DNA from: an uncultured Bacillota bacterium | GTDB taxonomy: Bacteria > Bacillota_I > Bacilli_A > RF39 > UBA660 | Direction: 5' to 3' | Assembly: GCA_946541645.1 (NCBI GenBank) | Contig: CAMNJS010000004.1 | Coordinates: 1 to 35,001, forward strand | DNA length: 35,001 nt | Shown here: positions 26,862 through 35,001 of the stretch, piece by piece | How positions within the stretch are numbered: the stretch's first letter is position 1 | Layout of the letters: each line of letters opens with the position of its first letter | The notes under the pieces: model-generated | Told to the model about the DNA's origin: nothing | What the model saw: the letters and a program-made list of their open reading frames with translations, nothing else | The model's database searches: none | Translations under genes and position numbers: made by a program

Positions 26862-29696
26862 TTATTCACTTTTATATAATTTTACACGTTCATTATAGTA
26901 TTCTCTAGACCAGTAATAAGATGTATCAGGATCATTATAATGACTAAAATCTCTTTCCGCGTTATAATTTCCATTATAGAATAAATGAAATTCAACTTCA
27001 CGTCTAATAATACCACCAAAAATTCCTTCAAGGCCATTATATTTTAAGAATAGCCTATAACCTTCATAACTTCTAACATCATCAAGCTCGGCAAGTTCAT
27101 CCATTAAATGATATGAGCCAACTGGCCAGTGATGGTTTATTAAAGCAAGTGCATGATATTGATATTCCTCTAGTTTTTTACCTCCAGAAACCTCCTCAAA
27201 ATATTGCCTCATATCTTCAACTCTTGTTTCCATGTACTTGATAGCCATTTCTTTAATATAAGACTGTTCAACACATCCATTAGACATATCTGAATCAAAA
27301 GTAGTATATCCTACTTCATTAGCCATATACACGCCATATTTTTGAGTTATTCCATATGCTGTTGAATAACCAACATCAGCCAAATCAGCATATATTTTTC
27401 TAGCAACATAACCTTCTTTACCTCTAACTGTACAAGTTTCACCAAGCATACCTTCAAGTCTTCCAAGCATATCAGTTAAATCAGCAATACTGCCACTAGG
27501 TCTATAACATACATTACTACCATTAACTCTATCACTACTAATAGCTTGTGTATTAACAAGATAAGGTAATAAATATCTATTTAAAAAACTAATATCTTTA
27601 TATCCTTCTCTATCTATACCTGAAGAATTAAAAGGATTTGGATCAAAAACAAATATTTGATTAGTCTCCTCGTTATAATGATCAAGTAAAATAAAATGTC
27701 CATAAGTTGTTGGATATACAGCACTTTTATTACCTGCTATTAAACACAATATTTTTTTGCCTTCTTTTAAACTATTAATAATAGAATCCATATTTATATC
27801 AATTTGCTGACCAGACAATCCCCACTGGGATGTAAAATATGGTGTGTTACTAGGAGAATTAAATTTTGAGCCTGAACCACCAGTAGCATCAAGATAACCT
27901 TCCTGTATAGCATCATTAACAAACTTAACAGTATCAAAATCTTCTCCAGTAAACATATAATAAGCTCCCATTAAAGACGCCGTCCCGCAGCCAACATTAC
28001 TCATAAATGTTGATTGAACAGGAATATTTTTTATTGCACTGGTAGAGCCTAATTGATAATATTTAGGAAGAACGGTTAAACGTTTTTTATATTCATCACT
28101 TTTATAGTTAAAATTAGAAGAACTACTAGAAGAACTTCCCGAAGAGCCAAATGCAACATCAGTTGCGCAAAAAGAATTATAACTAGAAAGAGAATGGCCC
28201 TTCGCAGTATCTTGTATTCTAGCTAATCCTGTTTCTGAATATGATGGATCCATAACATATATAGTTCCATTTTCAATATGGTCTAAAGCTATCCAGTGAC
28301 CTAATGACAAATAAAGTATTACAAACCTTTGATTATTATTACCACAAGGTCTATTAAGCTCATTACTTAATACAGAAACTGCATTACTCATACTAACAGA
28401 ATTTTCTCTACTAATAGTAGTAAAATTTGGAGCTATTCCAGTCCAACTATCCCAGTAAAGATTACTACTAGTATAACTAGCATTTTTAACAAACACACCA
28501 GGATCTATACTAGGGACTGTAAGCTTCGTTCCAGATTTTGCAATTAAATAAGCCATTGAGGTTGAAGTGCAGCCAGCTTGAGCAACGGTTAATCCTCCTG
28601 CCCCTAATGGTATACTTCCCCATCTTTCATCCGTCTGTCGCCAATTTGTCATATCGCCAGTTCCTGCCGAACTAGCATATGTACATGTATCTTCCTCTTG
28701 AGGAAACAAAAATTTATAAAATTCAGCAAATTCTATAATATTATCAGCAATTTCTTTTTTCTTACCAAGGATTTTACTTTCTTGAGCACTTTTCTCAGAT
28801 CCCTCTGACATCTTTTCTAACTCATCTTCCATTTGTCTAATGTCATCAAAAGTTCCACCAATAAAACCATATTTACATATATTAGCAGTAGAAGTAAAAC
28901 GATTATATGCATCCACAAGATTTCCTTGATTACTAAAACTATTTATAAGTGGCAAAGAGTGAAAAACACCGACAGTTTTTTCCCAAGATGATTTAGTTAC
29001 ACAAATCGCGGCATCCCCAATAGAAGAAGCTACATATTCACTTTTACTCGCTAACCATTCTAAAAATGAAACACCTTCTAACTCTTCGTCTTTAGCAACT
29101 CTACTTTTAAGGCCAAATCCAGAATTTATTAATGCATTTTTATAACTTTCTTCATCATATTTATCATTGACATTAGAATTAAACATTATTATAAGTGCAG
29201 AATCTAACATGTCAATTTCACTTTGAGTAATACCATCATATGAAGTACTACCTGTTACACTAAGTACTCCCAAAAAATTTCTTACTTTTTCAGTAAAACT
29301 CTTTTCATCAAAATCCTTATCATATTCAGCATCTAATACTTCGTAATAATCTCCTTGAAATAATACAGTTGACGCTAAAACAACTTTATCGACATGTGCA
29401 CCAAAAACATCGCCAATAATATTAAGTTTAGTTTTAAACTGATCCTCTTTCATCTGGGCAAGTTCTTCGTTAGTACAAAGAATGCACCCACCTTTTAAAA
29501 GGTTATCAACTCTTTCAACATTTTTTTGAACATTACCAAGTAAATAAGAAACAGCTCCAATTATAATAACTAAAACAATGAAAAAAGAGGCGATTCCGCC
29601 TAAGACTGTAATTTTGACAGTTTTAGCATTTTTACTTTCACTATTATCAGAAGAAAATAAACCGCGCACTAAATTTTCAATTCCAGCCTTAAACAT
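26862..29696 (-). CDS. T4SS-associated multidomain wall-remodelling protein: TM anchor, two C39-like peptidase domains, C-terminal GH24-like lysozyme domain
   Basis: C39-like 1: NWRQTDERWGSIPLGAGGLTVAQAGCTSTSMAYL ... GHWIALDHI ... YVMDPSY. C39-like 2: VQSTFMSNVGCGTASLMGAYY ... GHFILLDHY ... FVFDPNP. GH24-like: GKEGYVARKIYADLADVGYSTAYGIT ... YQYHALALINHHWPVGS ... GIIRREVEFHLFYNG. GGAGGTGA upstream of ATG. Confidence 0.75.
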   Translation of the reverse strand: MFKAGIENLVRGLFSSDNSESKNAKTVKITVLGGIASFFIVLVIIIGAVSYLLGNVQKNVERVDNLLKGGCILCTNEELAQMKEDQFKTKLNIIGDVFGAHVDKVVLASTVLFQGDYYEVLDAEYDKDFDEKSFTEKVRNFLGVLSVTGSTSYDGITQSEIDMLDSALIIMFNSNVNDKYDEESYKNALINSGFGLKSRVAKDEELEGVSFLEWLASKSEYVASSIGDAAICVTKSSWEKTVGVFHSLPLINSFSNQGNLVDAYNRFTSTANICKYGFIGGTFDDIRQMEDELEKMSEGSEKSAQESKILGKKKEIADNIIEFAEFYKFLFPQEEDTCTYASSAGTGDMTNWRQTDERWGSIPLGAGGLTVAQAGCTSTSMAYLIAKSGTKLTVPSIDPGVFVKNASYTSSNLYWDSWTGIAPNFTTISRENSVSMSNAVSVLSNELNRPCGNNNQRFVILYLSLGHWIALDHIENGTIYVMDPSYSETGLARIQDTAKGHSLSSYNSFCATDVAFGSSGSSSSSSSNFNYKSDEYKKRLTVLPKYYQLGSTSAIKNIPVQSTFMSNVGCGTASLMGAYYMFTGEDFDTVKFVNDAIQEGYLDATGGSGSKFNSPSNTPYFTSQWGLSGQQIDINMDSIINSLKEGKKILCLIAGNKSAVYPTTYGHFILLDHYNEETNQIFVFDPNPFNSSGIDREGYKDISFLNRYLLPYLVNTQAISSDRVNGSNVCYRPSGSIADLTDMLGRLEGMLGETCTVRGKEGYVARKIYADLADVGYSTAYGITQKYGVYMANEVGYTTFDSDMSNGCVEQSYIKEMAIKYMETRVEDMRQYFEEVSGGKKLEEYQYHALALINHHWPVGSYHLMDELAELDDVRSYEGYRLFLKYNGLEGIFGGIIRREVEFHLFYNGNYNAERDFSHYNDPDTSYYWSREYYNERVKLYKSE

Positions 29697-29725
29697 CTAA
29701 ATCACCTCCATACAACTATTTTAAA

Positions 29726-31510
29726 TTAAAGTCCTCCACCAGAGCCAAATGAATCTAGCTCTTGCTCAGTAACAACAATGTTAATTCGCATTCTCTTACT
29801 GCCACAAACAAATAACGCCTCGCCTTGATTATAGCCTTTTATGCTTTCTTTTTCATTATCGTTTAAATCAATTAACTTAGATAAATCTTCAACAGCCTGC
29901 TTACGAAGTCCCATGACTAAATAATAAGAAGCATTATCAAATATAGCCTTTCCTTGTGTAATAACAGATGGATCACTAAAATCCGTTGGTTGTTGTGTAC
30001 TTATAATTGTACCAGTATTATATTTACGAGCCCTTCGTTGAACTTGGGCCAAGAATTCAGCACCCAAAGTATTATTTCCAGAAAGAAGTACATGAGCCTC
30101 ATCAACAGTTAATATTGTATTTATACTAGTATCAAGTGTTAAACTCCAAGCATATTTTAAAACATTAAAGAACAAAGCATTTCTAATATTAGTATCCGCA
30201 TTCATAAGTTCCCTGATATTAAAAACTATAAAATTGCTCTTAGGAGAAATCGTAGTTTTACCATCAAAATAAAATCTAAGCTCATTAATAAGTGGTCTTA
30301 ACTTTAACTCCAAACTTTCTAATATATCTCTTTCTCTATTTTGTTCAGGCATAGCTGTTATTTTACCTCTTACAGTTGCATAAACATCTCTAAAAGTAGG
30401 ATAATCAGCAGAAGTAAAATTAGTAAAATCAGTATTAAAGTCTATATTAAACCTCTTATATGTTTCTTGTACAACTTCACTAAATATATTAAGAACATCT
30501 TCCTTTATAGAAGGATCATAATACTTCATAAATGCTTTTACAGTTTGTAATGACCTTGTAAGAACAGCATATCCCATACCTTGTTTTATTTCATCCTCGT
30601 CAGCGTCCATTATAACCTCAAGTGGATTTACCATGCCATAGTCTCCACCTTTTCCAAGGTCAATAAAATCTCCACCATAAAGCCTAGTCATTTCTTCAAA
30701 TTCACCTTCTGGGTCGATTATAACAATTTTATAATCATTCCTAATATGAGATCTGATCAATAATTTAGCAGCTGTAGATTTACCACTACCAGACGTACCA
30801 AGTATAATCATATTAGCATTATTACGATTATTTTCTTTTTGAACCTGATATAAAAATTGATTAAATAAAATTACTCCTCCGGAGAAATCAACACCAAGTA
30901 AAGTAGAAAGTCCAGGATCCTTAATACTATCAAAAACATAAGGATACATAGCTGCTAACGTCGGAGCTGGAATAGGAGTTCCTATTCTATCTTCAATTTC
31001 TTGTTTAGGAAAAATTGGAAGTATAGATTTTAATACTTGCTCCTGCTCAAATCTTAAAGGAAGAGCCCTAATATCCATTGCTTCTAAATAACTTTTTAAT
31101 TGCATTTTTTTTGCAGTAAGCTCATCCTCAGAATCAGCAGTAATCATCAAATGCATTTGAAAATCATAAATTTTAGCTTGACTTGAAGCAAGCTGCTGAA
31201 CAAAAGATTCCAAAGACTCATAATCCTGCCTTATTCTTTCTTGAATAGTAACATCACGTTCTTCTTGATATCTTACTTTTAATTCAGCAACCTCTTTATT
31301 AATCATTTTAGAAATTACACTAAATGGTAAAGGTATATGTTTAAGTGCTAATTTGACTCCAGGCATACTTGTTAAATCAGCCAAAAATCCAGGATAAATC
31401 GCCTTAGGATATGATATACAAGTTAAAATAGTAGAATACTTATCGCTAACAATAATTTCACTAGGTTTAAATTCTAACCCCTTAGGGGCAATTTGTGTCT
31501 TAATATCCAT
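29726..31510 (-). CDS. VirB4/TraE-like T4SS ATPase, C-terminal (motor) part
   Basis: Walker A MIILGTSGSGKSTAAKLLIRS, Walker B NTILTVDEAHVLL, RRARKYNTGTIISTQQPTDF. Confidence 0.93.
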   Translation of the reverse strand: MDIKTQIAPKGLEFKPSEIIVSDKYSTILTCISYPKAIYPGFLADLTSMPGVKLALKHIPLPFSVISKMINKEVAELKVRYQEERDVTIQERIRQDYESLESFVQQLASSQAKIYDFQMHLMITADSEDELTAKKMQLKSYLEAMDIRALPLRFEQEQVLKSILPIFPKQEIEDRIGTPIPAPTLAAMYPYVFDSIKDPGLSTLLGVDFSGGVILFNQFLYQVQKENNRNNANMIILGTSGSGKSTAAKLLIRSHIRNDYKIVIIDPEGEFEEMTRLYGGDFIDLGKGGDYGMVNPLEVIMDADEDEIKQGMGYAVLTRSLQTVKAFMKYYDPSIKEDVLNIFSEVVQETYKRFNIDFNTDFTNFTSADYPTFRDVYATVRGKITAMPEQNRERDILESLELKLRPLINELRFYFDGKTTISPKSNFIVFNIRELMNADTNIRNALFFNVLKYAWSLTLDTSINTILTVDEAHVLLSGNNTLGAEFLAQVQRRARKYNTGTIISTQQPTDFSDPSVITQGKAIFDNASYYLVMGLRKQAVEDLSKLIDLNDNEKESIKGYNQGEALFVCGSKRMRINIVVTEQELDSFGSGGGL

Positions 31511-32052
31511 TAACTCATCACCGTCCTAAAAGTATCAGTTTGTCCACCATTTAAGAAATTATCTAAAACCACCCTCAAATCATCATTAGATGTTTGCGTT
31601 GCATTAAGCCCTGCATTGGCAAAAGCTTGAACCAAATTTCTGATTTTTTTCTGAATTTTATCAAAATCTCTTTCCTTAAATAGCAAATAAAACTCAGTAT
31701 CAACAACATTATTGTTTGTAAACATATTAGCCTTGTTTATATCATCAAGTATTAATTTTCGCTTAACTGGATTAGTCTGTGAATTATATAAAAGCTGTAA
31801 TCTAGATAAATATGCTGTAATATCAACAGGTCTATCAGCTACAATAATCCAAAATTCATAGTCTATAAGATTATAAACGTTTCTTAAATTACTAATTATT
31901 AAATTTTGAGTTTCGATATCGGAAATAAAAATATTTCTAGGGAATATTTTTACACCTGTAACCTTTTCATCATTATCAAGCATAATAACACCATTGGTTA
32001 TTGACTTAATAGGAACAAAATCATTTGTATATTTACTTCTCTCCGAACTCAT
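31510..32052 (-). CDS. VirB4-like N-terminal domain encoded separately
   Basis: FVPIKSITNGVIMLDNDEKVTGVKIFPRNIF resembles VirB4/TrsE N-terminal regions; stop overlaps the ATG of the motor ORF by 1 nt (TAATG). Start at 32052 overlaps the PrgI-like gene. Confidence 0.75.
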   Translation of the reverse strand: MSSERSKYTNDFVPIKSITNGVIMLDNDEKVTGVKIFPRNIFISDIETQNLIISNLRNVYNLIDYEFWIIVADRPVDITAYLSRLQLLYNSQTNPVKRKLILDDINKANMFTNNNVVDTEFYLLFKERDFDKIQKKIRNLVQAFANAGLNATQTSNDDLRVVLDNFLNGGQTDTFRTVMS

Positions 32053-32344
32053 CTTTAACACACCATCCCTTCCAAATAAATTTTTCTCTAGATGTATAAA
32101 AACGATAAACTTCCATTATAAATACCCTAACATTGTGATAATTGGGAATTGGAATTACCAAAAATCCAGTTGTAACTCCTGGTAGTAAATCGATTATAGC
32201 TTTTAATAAATTATTTGGCTGCACTATTAATAAAAGTAAAATTGTAATAGCAAGCCCAGAACCAAATAATATTAAATCAAACGGTGTGAAAAGACCTAAT
32301 ATAAGCATTGACCTTTTCGAGTTCGCTGGTATCAAATAATTCAT
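32033..32344 (-). CDS. PrgI-family T4SS membrane protein
   Basis: Small two-TM protein immediately before virB4; C-terminal FYTSREKFIWKGWC. Confidence 0.8.
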   Translation of the reverse strand: MNYLIPANSKRSMLILGLFTPFDLILFGSGLAITILLLLIVQPNNLLKAIIDLLPGVTTGFLVIPIPNYHNVRVFIMEVYRFYTSREKFIWKGWCVKDEFGEK

Positions 32345-32374
32345 AAACTATTCCCCTTTCTATTTTATAAATAT

Positions 32375-34498
32375 TTAATGTTTAAAGTGTGCCTGTCTAG
32401 AAGTATCCTTAATCATAGTATCACGATCTTTAGCATTATTATATTTTTCATCACTTCTAATTTTAATTGCTTGATTTTTTGAAGCTTTTCCTGCTGCTTC
32501 AAGTGCTTCCCAGTCGGCTTTATCAACATCAAATTTATAATTAGGGTCTCCCGGATAAATATCTTTAACATCTGACTTCATAGCTTTTCTCTCAAGCTCT
32601 ATTTCTAGGTCATTGCTACTATTGATATAGTTAGCAATTGCCGCATTTTCCTCATCCGTAAGAGCACCCATTGCAGTATTATATTCACTATAAATTTGAT
32701 TATCGCTTAATCTACTCATCTGCTGATCATATTCATTCTGAAGATCCGTAATTGCTTTAGTCCTCTGCTCATCAGTAAAATGTTTACTATTTTCAATTGC
32801 AGCCCTTTCATTTTCAAAATCAGATGTCAGCTTAGTTCTAGAATCAAACACAGATTTCAACAATTCATCTCTTCTTATTCTAGCTGCTTCCTTTTTGCTT
32901 TGAATAGTCTGCCAATTTTCATCTTTTTTAGCCAAAGCTGTTTTAGCTATATCCTTAATCTTATCAACGTGTCCTTTAATAGCATCATGCTTTTTAGCAT
33001 TTCTTTCTAAAGATTCATATTCAGTAGGTCCTCCAAAAGCATACCTAGCCCTATCAGCTAGCCTACCTGGGGCGCCAAAAAATCCTCCAGTTTGCTGTCT
33101 AACTTCCATATTTCTCATAGTCCTTCCAGCCGATAATTTTGCAGCTTTTAATGGGTCTTTACTGTTAGTCAAACCTCCAAAACCTCCTCTAGCAATTCCT
33201 GAAGCCACACCGCCAAGAGCAGAACCAAAAACCGGTTTATTAAAGCTTGCTGCGGTTACTCCTGCAGCTATACCAGTAGTAACTCCACCAAATATTGCAC
33301 CACCTGCAACCCCCAAAGCTCTACCAAAAGCATCATTTTTTAACGGATTAAAAGTAAGACTACCAGAATCTTTTATTCCAAATACGCTTTCCAACAATTT
33401 AGGAACTTGCTTAGCAAAAGTAAGTAAACCAATTATTACCATGACAACTACTAAGCCAGACATTAATCCATTTGGAATGTCGCCGTTTAAATATACAGCA
33501 TTGTCACCAGATAAAAGTGCACCAGAAATTAAATCTACAACATAAAATACAAAATAAATAATTGCAAGTCTAATAAATAATGATAAATATGTATTTAAAC
33601 ATTCTTTAGCCCATCTACTAAGCATGCCATCTTTCCCAGCTTGCCTAGGGTCCATATAAGAAATAATTGGTACAGGGGCAATCATTTCTAAAAATGCAAG
33701 TTTTACTACTCTAACTGCAATATCTATACAAAAGCCTATCATAAAAACCGCAATTAATCCGCCGACAGCAGTCGTAATTAATGGCATATAATCAAATAAA
33801 TATTCACCGTCGACAGTAACAAGAACAGCATCTCCAAAACTATTGAAATTTCTGTCACCAGTAACGCCGAAAAAGTCATCTATTGCAATATTCTTATCAT
33901 TTAACTTATTTGCCACATTTTGTAAACAATAATCATTACTAGCCATTGCTTTAGTTCCTAAAATAGGTGTATCTACACATTCAGACATTACCTTGGTATT
34001 TACAGGCATAAATGTACTATAAACTAAAAATTTCATATCTTCAGATAATTCAGCATTTGTACTATTGGCGTTTTCAGAATTATTAGTGCCTAAAACAAGA
34101 TTGCCAATTATATTACTATCTAATACCCTTGTTTGAACATTTAGTGCGAAACTAAATATAAAAGGAGTTGCCACAACTAAAATTAATGATATCAACACAT
34201 TTCTAACAAGTTTCCCAAATCCTTTAGTCTTATCCGAGAAAGAATCAGGGTCCATAATATATTGTAAAATAGAAAAAGCCAATCTAAACAGCATAAATAT
34301 ACCCAAAAATGCATATATTCTGCTTGAAAAGGTAACTATTGGACTAACTGCTGCCCCTTCTTCAGCGACTCTAGACATTCCAAATAAATCTAAATTTGCC
34401 AAATAAAGAAGCAACTCATATCCCCAAGAAATAAGTTGATAAACTATACGGTCCAAAAAGGTAAAAAATGTCCTAAATAAATTAAAATACCACGTCAT
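32375..34498 (-). CDS. VirB6/TrbL-like polytopic T4SS channel protein with cytoplasmic C-terminal extension
   Basis: Multiple TMs, MIAPVPIISYMDPRQAGKDGMLSRWAKECLNTYLSLFIRLAIIYF, Gly/Ala-rich stretch, then ~300 aa charged, coiled-coil-like region. GGAGG upstream. Confidence 0.85.
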   Translation of the reverse strand: MTWYFNLFRTFFTFLDRIVYQLISWGYELLLYLANLDLFGMSRVAEEGAAVSPIVTFSSRIYAFLGIFMLFRLAFSILQYIMDPDSFSDKTKGFGKLVRNVLISLILVVATPFIFSFALNVQTRVLDSNIIGNLVLGTNNSENANSTNAELSEDMKFLVYSTFMPVNTKVMSECVDTPILGTKAMASNDYCLQNVANKLNDKNIAIDDFFGVTGDRNFNSFGDAVLVTVDGEYLFDYMPLITTAVGGLIAVFMIGFCIDIAVRVVKLAFLEMIAPVPIISYMDPRQAGKDGMLSRWAKECLNTYLSLFIRLAIIYFVFYVVDLISGALLSGDNAVYLNGDIPNGLMSGLVVVMVIIGLLTFAKQVPKLLESVFGIKDSGSLTFNPLKNDAFGRALGVAGGAIFGGVTTGIAAGVTAASFNKPVFGSALGGVASGIARGGFGGLTNSKDPLKAAKLSAGRTMRNMEVRQQTGGFFGAPGRLADRARYAFGGPTEYESLERNAKKHDAIKGHVDKIKDIAKTALAKKDENWQTIQSKKEAARIRRDELLKSVFDSRTKLTSDFENERAAIENSKHFTDEQRTKAITDLQNEYDQQMSRLSDNQIYSEYNTAMGALTDEENAAIANYINSSNDLEIELERKAMKSDVKDIYPGDPNYKFDVDKADWEALEAAGKASKNQAIKIRSDEKYNNAKDRDTMIKDTSRQAHFKH

Positions 34499-34532
34499 AA
34501 ACCTTTAACCTCCTTCATATAAGTTAAAAATT

Positions 34533-35001
34533 TTATTCTTGTACTTCGTTGCTAAATGAAGCATTTATATTGCACACAGGATTATCAGACTTAACTCCCC
34601 ATAAATTGCCTGCACCATTTACTACCTGAACAATAAATGAAACTAGCGTAGGTAATAGTAATAAAATAACAAGGCATATTATTCTTACCTTTAATTTTTT
34701 AAAAAACTTAGGTAATCCATCATCCTCGCTGCCAGCTATAACTCCAACAAGATTAAAAATAGTTAAGCCAACAACTGCAATAATTCCAACTACGCTTATA
34801 ATAGTAAAAATTTGATTTATCAAATCTTTAATGTCCGAATTTATAATGTTGCATGCATCAGTAGGATCAACTTCCTCATATTTAGAAGTTTTTTCTTCAG
34901 TCCCCCATTTAGTAATAGCATCTACTGCATTATCATAAATTTCATTATCATCCTCATAAGTAGTCGATGAATCCTTATTCGATTTTACGCCAGTAACAGC
35001 G
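34533..35001 (-). CDS. Pilin-like/VirB2-like two-TM T4SS protein, 5' end beyond the window (partial)
   Basis: The listed 96-aa ORF starts at an internal TTG; the frame stays open to the edge: ...AVTGVKSNKDSSTTYEDDNEIYDNAVDAITKWGTEEKTSKYEEVDPTDACNIINSDIKDLINQIFTIISVVG... Confidence 0.75.
   Translation of the reverse strand, partial: AVTGVKSNKDSSTTYEDDNEIYDNAVDAITKWGTEEKTSKYEEVDPTDACNIINSDIKDLINQIFTIISVVGIIAVVGLTIFNLVGVIAGSEDDGLPKFFKKLKVRIICLVILLLLPTLVSFIVQVVNGAGNLWGVKSDNPVCNINASFSNEVQE

Noticed and set aside
30341-30763. Plus-strand ORFs of 69 and 60 aa antisense to virB4
   Set aside because: Shadow ORFs opposite a conserved ATPase.
1-35001. CRISPR arrays, IS elements or transposases
   Set aside because: No regularly spaced repeats and no DDE, HUH or IS200-like transposase reading frames were seen.

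Overview
AT-rich (low-GC) bacterial chromosomal segment, most consistent with a spore-forming Bacilli/Mollicutes-related Firmicute (inference from gene content only). Positions 1-23,000 carry mostly housekeeping and sporulation genes: ppdK, a class B-like sortase, an Xre-type membrane regulator, a TrmA/RlmD-family RNA methyltransferase, a gerA-gerC-gerB germinant-receptor operon with a candidate sigma-G promoter, a ferredoxin, dacB/F-spmA-spmB-rluB, and rnr-smpB-ssrA(tmRNA)-rmuC. The tmRNA tag can be read as GNRNNLVPTFA. Positions 23,047-35,001 (running off the right edge) hold a Gram-positive type IV secretion/conjugation-like locus: VirD4 coupling protein, a VirB4 split into two translationally coupled ORFs, a PrgI-like protein, a TrbL/VirB6-like channel protein, a two-TM pilin-like or VirB2-like protein, and a 944-aa predicted wall-remodelling protein that appears to combine two C39-like cysteine-peptidase domains with a C-terminal GH24-like lysozyme domain. 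No relaxase or integrase is visible in the window. This locus, and especially the C39-C39-GH24 protein and the split VirB4, is the best candidate for a poorly described system. All homology calls come from reading motifs by eye; no database search was run.
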